Assembly (NCBI GenBank): GCA_902799875.1
Contig: CADCCH010000010.1
Coordinates: 1 to 46,928 of the forward strand
Reading direction: 5' to 3'
DNA from: an uncultured Bacteroidales bacterium
Lineage (GTDB): Bacteria; Bacteroidota; Bacteroidia; Bacteroidales; Paludibacteraceae
Length of the DNA: 46,928 bases
Shown here: positions 33,262 to 40,617 of the stretch, piece by piece
Position numbering within the stretch: the first letter of the stretch is position 1
How the letters are laid out: each line of letters begins with the position of its first letter
The notes under the pieces: model-generated
The model's database searches: none
What the model was told of the DNA's origin: nothing
The model's input: the letters and a program-made list of their open reading frames with translations, nothing else
Made by a program: the position numbers and the translations under genes

Positions 33262-34377
33262 ATGAATATTATGGATATTTCTATGGAACAAGAGAAAGGA
33301 TTATCTGTATCGGAATATGAGAGATCTCTTGGTATTTCGGTGCTTAAATTGTATCAACGGTTGGCTAATTTTAGTTCGAATCTGGAGACGATAGACAATG
33401 CCTACGCTGCAAAAAAGGATGATATCGAAAGGAATTATGAGAAGGCGAAGAGTGAAGCGAACAAAGCACATGAAGATGCCCGGCTCTCGGCTAAATCGCA
33501 ATACGAAAGTAATGTAAAGTCCGCCACAGACACGTATGAATCCCGCAAGAAAGATGTGGAGGATCAATATTATGCTAAAAAGAAAGGTCAGCTACAAGAT
33601 AGCCAGTCGTTCAGAGAACGTAATGAAGCCCGCATAAAGGATTTGATTAATCTGGAGAATGATTGGAGAACGTATATAGATAAGGTGCACCTTGCCTTTA
33701 ATAAAGCGGTAGATCAAACCAAAAAAGACCGAACGGAAAGTATTCGAAAAGAATATGAGTTGTTGCGGTATCATATGAACCAAAAAGCCTTAGGGGAAAA
33801 AGGGAAGGTCAGTTACGATCGCGAGTCTCCGTTTTTGTATGCGCTTCGTCATCCGTATAAAGAAGAGCCGATTGCTTTGAATGGTATTCGTACGGTAGCA
33901 CTCATCATAGCGATACTTTGTCTTATTGTCATAGTAGGTGTTTGTATATGGGACGCATATCACTATCGTGATATCTTTGAGGCTTACGCATCGGGGATTG
34001 TGCGTTTTCTGCTATTTGGCGTTTTCGGGTATCTTGTTGTTGAGTTCATATGGTGTTACTACTTGACTTTCGCGTGGGTACAAAGTGAAAATTCGTTTAA
34101 GAAGAGGCAACGCGAGGAAGTTAATGATTATATTCTGAAAGAAAAGGCGGATGCGGCAGTTCGCATGCTAAATTTCCAAAAAAAATACAAGTCTATCTAT
34201 TTTGTTAATGGCCAATGGGACTTTGATTGGAGACGCTATCCGATGAAACGCGAAGAAGCGGATGTTATTCTGAATAATACAATAAGTTCCAACCGAAGTA
34301 CGATGCCGCGAACTTCTGATGGCATATTGCCCTATTCGTTTGAAATTAACTATAATGCTTTAAATCCTCTATCTTAA
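33262..34377 (+). CDS. Coiled-coil protein with two membrane helices, 371 aa
   Basis: Residues 15-175 are a highly charged coiled coil, then two membrane helices at about 211-230 and 246-272, separated by a short loop (W-D-A-Y-H-Y-R-D-I-F-E-A-Y), and a soluble C-terminal tail of about 100 residues. Both large soluble parts would lie on the same side, probably the cytosol. The coiled coil (N-Y-E-K-A-K-S-E-A-N-K-A-H-E-D-A-R) resembles that at the start of the adjacent ATPase (T-A-R-D-A-H-E-K-S-M-E-A-A-E-K-K-Y). In EccC/EssC the two membrane helices are part of the ATPase; here they may be on this separate subunit. That is inference. No database family recognised. Confidence 0.8.
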   Translation: MNIMDISMEQEKGLSVSEYERSLGISVLKLYQRLANFSSNLETIDNAYAAKKDDIERNYEKAKSEANKAHEDARLSAKSQYESNVKSATDTYESRKKDVEDQYYAKKKGQLQDSQSFRERNEARIKDLINLENDWRTYIDKVHLAFNKAVDQTKKDRTESIRKEYELLRYHMNQKALGEKGKVSYDRESPFLYALRHPYKEEPIALNGIRTVALIIAILCLIVIVGVCIWDAYHYRDIFEAYASGIVRFLLFGVFGYLVVEFIWCYYLTFAWVQSENSFKKRQREEVNDYILKEKADAAVRMLNFQKKYKSIYFVNGQWDFDWRRYPMKREEADVILNNTISSNRSTMPRTSDGILPYSFEINYNALNPLS

Positions 34378-34387
34378 TTTCCTGATT

Positions 34388-37300
34388 ATGAGTTACTATA
34401 TAGATAAAAAATACAACTATTTGAAGCAGTTTAGTGAGGCTGCGGATAAATTAAAGAATGACATCACCTCCTCTTCTTCTAAGTCGACCGATGCGCTTCT
34501 TACATCACAAAATATTATGGCGCAAAATATCCGTGCAGCCAAAGAGAGTAAGGAGACGATAGTGAATGACTTGAAAAACAAGTATGAAAATTCGTTGAAG
34601 GAAATAGATTCAACTCGTGATAGCGCGCTCAAAACTGCGCGAGATGCGCACGAGAAGAGCATGGAAGCGGCAGAGAAAAAATATCGTGAAGAAAGACAGA
34701 TAAAGATTAATGAAATGGCGAAGCAGTTAAATGAGTTTAATGCGAATGCAATGCATTCCATCGTGACGATGGCTCCCTATTTGCGAAAGAGCTCATCCTC
34801 TTACATAGCTCCTCTTCTAGAGACCGCACCCACGTTAAAAGAGTTGCGGGATCAAGCCCAATATCGTACCTATCTGCCGCAACTTCTGGTGGGAATACAC
34901 AAGATGACCTATAATGGTAAAGCCTGCATCATACCTGCTTACGCCGAGTGGCAAACCATGAGCGATGCGACTACGGCAACTGTAGGAAATATGATGATTA
35001 TGTATGATCGTCAGACATGCCAAAAACAGGCTTTGAATATGGTGAATGGTATGATTTATCGTATGTTGATGGCATTCCCTATTGGTAGCCTGCGTGTATC
35101 TATTTTAGACCAAACATCTATCGGAGTCCAAACTCTTACGAAGATGATGGCCGGTAGCGAGGAGTTATACTATCAGAAAGTGTATCAAAAATCTGAAGAG
35201 ATTACCCAACACCTGAAAATACTCGAAGACAAAATCTCCCCCATTAAGCAAGAATTCAACAGTACGGGAAAACTTTCTCTGGTGCAGCACAATGAAAACG
35301 GCATTAAGCACGAGTACGAATTGGTTATTTTGTACGACCCATTTACTAGTCGCCCTAGTTATGGCGATCAACTGAGAAAAATCATGAATAGTGGTGTCTC
35401 GGCAGGTATCTATGTGATGATTATTCAGAGTGACCTAATGAGGCCGGAAGTGCTGCAGGAGTTTGATTTTGGTAGTTTCTGTGCGATTATTAATACCGAC
35501 AAAGACAATTTCAAGCTGCAGAAAAAGAATATTTCATGGGACAAGAAAAGTATGGAATTTCACAGTGCTGTTTCTGTGACATGTGATTATTTACCCAATG
35601 CGTTTGATCAAAGCGAACTCACAGACCCGCTGGACGTAACTATAGAAAATGGTCTGGTGTCGGAGTTCTTCGGTAGTCTGAAAGAAGATTGGCAGGAAGT
35701 GACAAAATCACGCACTACTATCAATTGGGAGGACTGGAACGAACCGTACGATGAAGCGGATAAAGAATGCTGGACTCATGGAATCAAGGTCCCGATCGGT
35801 GTCAACGATGATACAAAAGAGGAGATGTATTTCCGTGTAAGCGGTAGTAGTAATATATATGCTCATTCGTTCGTGCAAGGTATGACGGGTAGTGGTAAGA
35901 GTAAGTTCCTTTGTACTACAATCTCTTCGATTGCAATGAAATACAGTCCGCGCGCGGTGCAGATGTACTTGTTTGACTTCAAAGACGGATTAGCTTTTAA
36001 GCGTTATGAGGGGGCACCTCATATGCGGTGGTTGGTTACAACCAGAGCGGATAAGATGATGCTCCTAACTGTATTAAATGACCTCCAACGGGAAAAAGAA
36101 AGGCGTCACAGAGAGTTTTTTGACCCTGTCCATGTGGATAAGTTAGAGGATTACAACAACAATATGCTCAAGTTAAAGCAGCCAGAGAAATGTCTTCCTC
36201 GTATATTGCTGGTAGTTGATGAATGTCAGGATATCTATAATATGGGTAGTTCTAAAAGTCTTAGTTCTACACAAAGAGAGATTAACCGAATCTTCAATGA
36301 AATAGCCACCCAATATCGTTCTGCCGGTATTCACCTGTTATTGTCTAGTCAACAAATTCCAAGTGACATGACATGGGCTAGTCAATTATCAAACAACTAT
36401 ATTCTCAACACAGGTAAGGCTCATTTTAGTCAATTGCTTCAAGAGGATAGCAAGTACACGCCGGAGGACATTCAAAAACGTATAGGAGGCATGCCTGCTA
36501 CAATTGGAACTTATAGTACGGTAGATAGTGCATTCTTCACGATGTATGCATATGAGGAAAAGAGAGGTACTGACGGAAATAGGGTGACTGACGGAATGAT
36601 TATTAAGTCCCGTGCAAAGAAGTTGTTAGGCGATGAGGTCGACCGGTACATCGGCAAATTATGGAATGGTAAATTGGATGTACCTTATTTGAAGATACCG
36701 ATTCATAGTTATATGGAATTTGGAGCGAATACCATAGGTAGCACCATGGTTGGTTCAGAATTGAATGACCAAAGACAGCATGAGAATGTGTTGCTGTATG
36801 GCTCGCAAGGCGGCGACCAAGCCCAACAACTGACTATGCGTACGGTGCTAACAACCCTTAGGGGCATTATCTTTACCGATAAAATGGTAAGTAATCAGGA
36901 AGATAGACCTGAAGTGTATATTGCGAACGCGTGGAGTGCCCCTAAAACCATTACTAGTAACCGTTGGGCACAAGTGCAGAAGGATCCATTGGAACAAGTT
37001 CAAAAGATATTAGAGAACCTTGCGCAGCATAACTACATCCATCTTATTGATAATGAACAATTGAAAGATGTCCTATTGAAACTGTATAAACAAATCCAGA
37101 ACAAAGAGCAGAAAAATGTGCTTCTCTATATCTTAGGAGCTAATACAATGGAAGTGTTCCGCCCCAATTTTGTCATCACTGATACAACAGAACTGAAACC
37201 ATCTGAAAAGTCTCCAATAGATTGGAATAATTGGCAAGCTCCATCCAACATTCGTTCAAACAACGAAGAATCATTGACGGGTTTGGATGCTTTAGCCACT

Positions 37301-37648
37301 ATTCTGCGAGAAGGCACAATGTTCGATGTACATACCGTGCTGCATATTAATACAAAGGATGATATGGAGAATTTGGGACTTATAACGAAAGATTTCCATT
37401 ACATTATTTTCCAGCAGTCCAAGATGTTCTCTTACTGGCCCGATAATACTACGTTGGAATTAAATGCCCAATTGGAAGATCTTCCGATTGATCCGGATCG
37501 GGCTCGTACCCTGTTTTATGATGCAGCCAAGCCGAATGAAGAACAATTTATCGTGCCATTAATGCTAGATGAATTGAGTGATGTAGTACGCCGTGGAGAG
37601 GATGTGGGAAAATATATTATGGATAATACAATAAAATTCGAAGCATAA
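34388..37648 (+). CDS. FtsK/SpoIIIE-type secretion ATPase, EccC/EssC-like, 1086 aa
   Basis: Residues 1-125 are coiled coil. Residues about 165-480 look like a first ATPase-fold module without a P-loop. The active FtsK/SpoIIIE domain follows: Walker A G-M-T-G-S-G-K-S at 498-505, F-D-F-K-D-G-L-A-F near 531, Walker B I-L-L-V-V-D611-E612 and the sensor-like L-L-L-S-S-Q-Q near 654-660. A third module starts near 797 with a decayed P-loop (L-Y-G-S-Q-G-G-D-Q-A). One active and two degenerate domains in a row is the plan of type VII secretion motors, and WXG100-like genes follow at once. It has no membrane helix and no DNA-binding gamma domain, which argues against a chromosome translocase. Confidence 0.88.
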   Translation: MSYYIDKKYNYLKQFSEAADKLKNDITSSSSKSTDALLTSQNIMAQNIRAAKESKETIVNDLKNKYENSLKEIDSTRDSALKTARDAHEKSMEAAEKKYREERQIKINEMAKQLNEFNANAMHSIVTMAPYLRKSSSSYIAPLLETAPTLKELRDQAQYRTYLPQLLVGIHKMTYNGKACIIPAYAEWQTMSDATTATVGNMMIMYDRQTCQKQALNMVNGMIYRMLMAFPIGSLRVSILDQTSIGVQTLTKMMAGSEELYYQKVYQKSEEITQHLKILEDKISPIKQEFNSTGKLSLVQHNENGIKHEYELVILYDPFTSRPSYGDQLRKIMNSGVSAGIYVMIIQSDLMRPEVLQEFDFGSFCAIINTDKDNFKLQKKNISWDKKSMEFHSAVSVTCDYLPNAFDQSELTDPLDVTIENGLVSEFFGSLKEDWQEVTKSRTTINWEDWNEPYDEADKECWTHGIKVPIGVNDDTKEEMYFRVSGSSNIYAHSFVQGMTGSGKSKFLCTTISSIAMKYSPRAVQMYLFDFKDGLAFKRYEGAPHMRWLVTTRADKMMLLTVLNDLQREKERRHREFFDPVHVDKLEDYNNNMLKLKQPEKCLPRILLVVDECQDIYNMGSSKSLSSTQREINRIFNEIATQYRSAGIHLLLSSQQIPSDMTWASQLSNNYILNTGKAHFSQLLQEDSKYTPEDIQKRIGGMPATIGTYSTVDSAFFTMYAYEEKRGTDGNRVTDGMIIKSRAKKLLGDEVDRYIGKLWNGKLDVPYLKIPIHSYMEFGANTIGSTMVGSELNDQRQHENVLLYGSQGGDQAQQLTMRTVLTTLRGIIFTDKMVSNQEDRPEVYIANAWSAPKTITSNRWAQVQKDPLEQVQKILENLAQHNYIHLIDNEQLKDVLLKLYKQIQNKEQKNVLLYILGANTMEVFRPNFVITDTTELKPSEKSPIDWNNWQAPSNIRSNNEESLTGLDALATILREGTMFDVHTVLHINTKDDMENLGLITKDFHYIIFQQSKMFSYWPDNTTLELNAQLEDLPIDPDRARTLFYDAAKPNEEQFIVPLMLDELSDVVRRGEDVGKYIMDNTIKFEA

Positions 37649-37649
37649 T

Positions 37650-37940
37650 ATGAATGAAGCAAGAGTAAAGAACGCGGAAGAACTATATAAGTATGCCGAC
37701 CACTTACGTTGGGCCGCGGGAGATTTGCAGGAAAATTACCACAAGGTAAAAGCGCATGCAGCGGATTTCTCCCAACAATGGAAAGATGATTCGGCAGAAG
37801 CATTCATGCTTATGCTCGAAAGAGAAGAACGTGTCATTCAAGAGTTAATCTATGAGTTTACGCGTTATGAGGGCGCAGTGCGCAAGCGCGCTGATATGGT
37901 ACGTGAATATGTAGCACGAGGTAAAAGATATAAAGTCTAA
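37650..37940 (+). CDS. WXG100-like protein A, 96 aa
   Basis: A 96-residue, all-helical protein without a signal peptide, the size of ESAT-6-type substrates. Midway it has W44-K-D46-D-S-A-E-A-F52. In WXG100 proteins the turn between two helices is W-x-G with a hydrophobic residue eight positions after the W (W43 and Y51 in ESAT-6); here the spacing is kept and glycine is replaced by aspartate. It starts one base after the ATPase stop. It is probably a substrate or secretion partner of the ATPase, likely pairing with the next protein. No Y-x3-D/E tail signal is clear. Confidence 0.78.
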   Translation: MNEARVKNAEELYKYADHLRWAAGDLQENYHKVKAHAADFSQQWKDDSAEAFMLMLEREERVIQELIYEFTRYEGAVRKRADMVREYVARGKRYKV

Positions 37941-37942
37941 TC

Positions 37943-38236
37943 ATGGAACAGGTTAAAAATGGAATAGATTTAACAAAAGTGGAGTACATGCGTGATTATA
38001 TCGCGCATTTGAAATCCGCACGTGAACGTCTCATGGCGACATATAGTAGTGTACGTAATCACTCTCAGTTTGTTACCAATGAAGTATGGCAAGATAATGT
38101 CAGTATGCGGTTTATGGAAATGCTGGATCAAAAACAAAAAGATTTATTCCGTATTACTGAGGCATTTGAGCATTATGCACAAGTAATGCAATCTCAATTG
38201 GATATAGCCGAGGATATAGCCCGTCAAGACATATAA
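37943..38236 (+). CDS. WXG100-like protein B, 97 aa
   Basis: A second 97-residue helical hairpin protein. The turn is W49-Q-D51-N-V-S-M-R-F57, again W-x-D with the +8 aromatic residue, which makes chance resemblance to protein A unlikely. The flanking helices are amphipathic (Y-I-A-H-L-K-S-A-R-E-R-L, F-E-H-Y-A-Q-V-M-Q-S-Q-L). It begins two bases after protein A and is followed after one base by the 175-residue coiled-coil protein. A heterodimer with protein A, by analogy with ESAT-6/CFP-10, is inferred. Confidence 0.78.
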   Translation: MEQVKNGIDLTKVEYMRDYIAHLKSARERLMATYSSVRNHSQFVTNEVWQDNVSMRFMEMLDQKQKDLFRITEAFEHYAQVMQSQLDIAEDIARQDI

Positions 38237-38237
38237 T

Positions 38238-38765
38238 ATGGCTAACTACAACGCAAACTTTAACCTGGAGACACTCTACTATGTAGCGCGAGAGATGGAG
38301 CATTTTGGTGCCGAGCAAGATAAAACCTTATCGGATATAGAATCCGAGACATTTTACTTCGAGCAGGTAGCCAGAGAAGCACTTAGTATTGTTAAGCAAA
38401 TCTTTGAAAGAGAAATTCTCAAATTGAAAGATATGCAATCACGGTTAGAGGACGCAAGATGGAACCTGTCTAATTGCAAACGCACGGACGAGAATGGAAA
38501 CTCTACCGGAGAATACGAATACTGGTCACGGGTCGTTAACTCGCTTGAGAACGATGTCGCCAAACAAGAAGAAAAAGTGGAACACGTAAAAAACGCCTAT
38601 AACCAAGTGCAGAGTCGTGCTGCTGACCTCTTTTCCAAAGCGACGCATTTGCGCTCACTCTCTTATTCGTACAGTTCGGCAGTATCAACTTGTGGTGCCG
38701 GTGCTGCAACAACTATTCGGCATTGTGCAGATGCGATGTCCGGATATTGGAACAAAGATTTTTAA
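38238..38765 (+). CDS. Helical coiled-coil protein of the secretion-like locus, 175 aa
   Basis: No signal peptide, no membrane helix and no W-x-D turn of the type seen in its neighbours. Two long helical stretches (about 15-75 and 90-140, with E-N-D-V-A-K-Q-E-E-K-V-E-H-V-K-N-A-Y) are joined by a polar loop with N-G-N-S-T-G-E-Y-E-Y-W. The C-terminal 35 residues are small and Cys/Ala/Ser-rich (S-T-C-G-A-G-A-A-T-T, H-C-A-D-A-M-S-G-Y-W). Its position among WXG100-like genes suggests a chaperone or a larger secreted partner, like the helical companions of LXG proteins in Firmicutes. I do not recognise a family. Confidence 0.75.
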   Translation: MANYNANFNLETLYYVAREMEHFGAEQDKTLSDIESETFYFEQVAREALSIVKQIFEREILKLKDMQSRLEDARWNLSNCKRTDENGNSTGEYEYWSRVVNSLENDVAKQEEKVEHVKNAYNQVQSRAADLFSKATHLRSLSYSYSSAVSTCGAGAATTIRHCADAMSGYWNKDF

Positions 38766-38769
38766 CCCT

Positions 38770-39015
38770 ATGATGAATATATCAAATCGCATATTTGCGT
38801 ACATAGATGACATACAGAATAACGCTACAGACCTCCATAATATGGTAGCGAGCGCCAAAGAGGGATGGGATGATATAAACTATGAGCGTATTGCCCAAGC
38901 AACTGCATCACGAATCCTGTCTGATGCGCAAACCTTCTGTTCCTCGGCAACAAACATTGCGCAAACGATGTACAATGATATACAAAACATACAATTCATT
39001 ATTAACGACTTATAA
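38770..39015 (+). CDS. WXG100-like protein C, 81 aa
   Basis: The ATG at 38770 gives an 81-residue helical protein; the frame stays open further upstream, but only across the end of the previous gene. It has G-W33-D-D35-I-N-Y-E-R-I41, a third W-x-D turn with a hydrophobic residue at +8. The helices around it (R-I-F-A-Y-I-D-D-I-Q, M-Y-N-D-I-Q-N-I-Q-F-I-I) are amphipathic. It is shorter than proteins A and B, and its W is nearer the N-terminus. No signal peptide. Probably another substrate or a structural partner of the same machine. Confidence 0.72.
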   Translation: MMNISNRIFAYIDDIQNNATDLHNMVASAKEGWDDINYERIAQATASRILSDAQTFCSSATNIAQTMYNDIQNIQFIINDL

Positions 39016-39026
39016 ACTAAATAATT

Positions 39027-40415
39027 ATGTATAATTCAAATGAGAAAAATGCCTATTACTACCTACGCTCTTTACCCTTCTTTAGTGGGGTGTTACTCTT
39101 TTTGATTTTTTTGAGGGCGAATCCGGAGCTGGTAAGAGCTTTGGGAAAGTATATTTCGTATGGTCCTGAAGAAAATTTTGCAAGGTACGGATGGTATCTT
39201 TACTATCTCATCATCCCATTCTGTGTCTCAGGTCTCTCGCGAGTAAAGTATCACTGGCCGATGGTAAGTGTCTTTATGCTTGCTCCGATTGCTTTATGTC
39301 TTTCTTACTGGCTTTGGGAGTTATTAGGATGGGTTGTCATGGGTATTTATTTGATTGCACTAGTTACTATTCTTGATGTAACAGATAAACGCAGGGGAAA
39401 GGAGCATGATATCTATAAATGGACTGTAATTGCGACGTGCGGCATATATGCTGTCTTGCGAGTTATCGGAGGGCTATTTGCATCCGATATCCTTGGTTTT
39501 ATAGACTTTGCCTTTGTAATCGCGATGGGCGGATACTTTATGCTTACATCCATTGTAGACTGTTTCAAAAGCGATGAAGATTTAAAGTTTGCAGATATTC
39601 AACCTTCATCTATCTCTTTTCTCTATATACTGATTATCCTAATCTTGATGATTCTGATGGCTGGTATAGAAAGAAGCAAACCGCAAAGCTCAACCGCAAA
39701 GCAGACCAATCAACAAACGACAAGTAGAAAGGCAACCACGTATATATGCAATGCCAGTACGTTGAATGTGCGAAATATGCCAAATTCCAGTGCCCGAACA
39801 TTAGGCAAGCTTAAGAAAGGAGAAAGAGTTGTAGTCTATAAATTCGTCAATGATTATGCTGAAATCAATTACGCAGGACAAAAAGGGTATGTAAGTAAAA
39901 AATATCTTACTACTGTAGATAAGTATAAAGCATCTTCCTCTACGTCAAGTTCATACAATAAGAAAGCCGTCCAAACGACTTCTTCTCAAACCCAACAGAT
40001 CAAGCCGGTTCCCGCGGATGCCCGACAGCTCCATGCCGGACGTATGACCTCGAAACCCCGAACTGATGATAGTGGCAGAGACAATATATATGCGGTTACT
40101 CAAGGATCAGGCTATATTACAGTGTGGTTTGTGGTTCCTCGATTTGATACCTTTGAGGTAAGTTCTCGTACTTATCTAATTGCATCAAATGGCTCGCAGA
40201 ATATTAAATTGAAAGTAAAAGAGATGGGAGAGTGGACGAGAGAGAAAGGTTATGTCAAGTTTAAATTAGATGTTCATCATGCCGAAGATTATAGTTCGGA
40301 TCGCTTGTTCGGTCTCATCTTTGATGAAATAGATCCATCGATTACTACTATTACAATAAAAGACGAAAAACGCAACTGGGCGTGGACTGGTATTCACCTA
40401 AAGCCTTCAAATTAA
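39027..40415 (+). CDS. Polytopic membrane protein with SH3b domain, last gene of the locus, 462 aa
   Basis: Six or seven membrane helices occupy residues 15-213 (roughly 17-31, 54-70, 76-92, 98-118, 131-150, 156-178, 195-213). A Ser/Thr/Gln-rich linker leads to a bacterial SH3 domain at about 238-297 (S-T-L-N-V-R-N-M-P-N-S-S-A-R-T-L-G-K-L-K-K-G-E-R with further strands to K-K-Y-L). A second linker and a beta-rich domain (about 340-462) follow. SH3b domains usually bind peptidoglycan or peptides outside the cytoplasm, so the C-terminal half is probably periplasmic. It could be the channel or envelope-anchoring part of the machine; it matches no canonical EccB, EccD, EsaA or EssB protein I can name. 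A terminator follows. Confidence 0.8.
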   Translation: MYNSNEKNAYYYLRSLPFFSGVLLFLIFLRANPELVRALGKYISYGPEENFARYGWYLYYLIIPFCVSGLSRVKYHWPMVSVFMLAPIALCLSYWLWELLGWVVMGIYLIALVTILDVTDKRRGKEHDIYKWTVIATCGIYAVLRVIGGLFASDILGFIDFAFVIAMGGYFMLTSIVDCFKSDEDLKFADIQPSSISFLYILIILILMILMAGIERSKPQSSTAKQTNQQTTSRKATTYICNASTLNVRNMPNSSARTLGKLKKGERVVVYKFVNDYAEINYAGQKGYVSKKYLTTVDKYKASSSTSSSYNKKAVQTTSSQTQQIKPVPADARQLHAGRMTSKPRTDDSGRDNIYAVTQGSGYITVWFVVPRFDTFEVSSRTYLIASNGSQNIKLKVKEMGEWTREKGYVKFKLDVHHAEDYSSDRLFGLIFDEIDPSITTITIKDEKRNWAWTGIHLKPSN

Positions 40416-40451
40416 ATTGCACCAATACATATTATTGATTTATCGTCACCC

Positions 40452-40497
40452 CACGCGCGGAGCATTCCTATGCCCCTACGCGTGCGTTTTCATTTTC
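40452..40497 (+). terminator. Terminator of the secretion-like operon
   Basis: CACGCG (40452-40457) pairs with CGCGTG (40479-40484), and GCAT/ATGC with flanking G/C bases pair inside. The stem is followed by CGTTTTCATTTT. Confidence 0.75.
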
Positions 40498-40617
40498 AAA
40501 TCATAGCATCTGTCGTACCCTCTCTCTAATCTCCATATTATGGGGTTTGTAAAAACTGTAATAATAGCCATCCGGCTGTAAATCAAGGTTTACTATCAAG
40601 ACGATTTTATACAATTT

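Noticed and set aside
34388..37648. A chromosome-partitioning FtsK or conjugative coupling protein.
   Set aside because: It has no membrane helices, no gamma DNA-binding domain and no KOPS or conjugation context, and WXG100-like genes follow directly.
32471..40415. A phage-defence island built on the FtsK-like ATPase.
   Set aside because: No nuclease, toxin or known defence domain lies in the operon, and the WXG100-like proteins and SH3b membrane protein fit secretion better.
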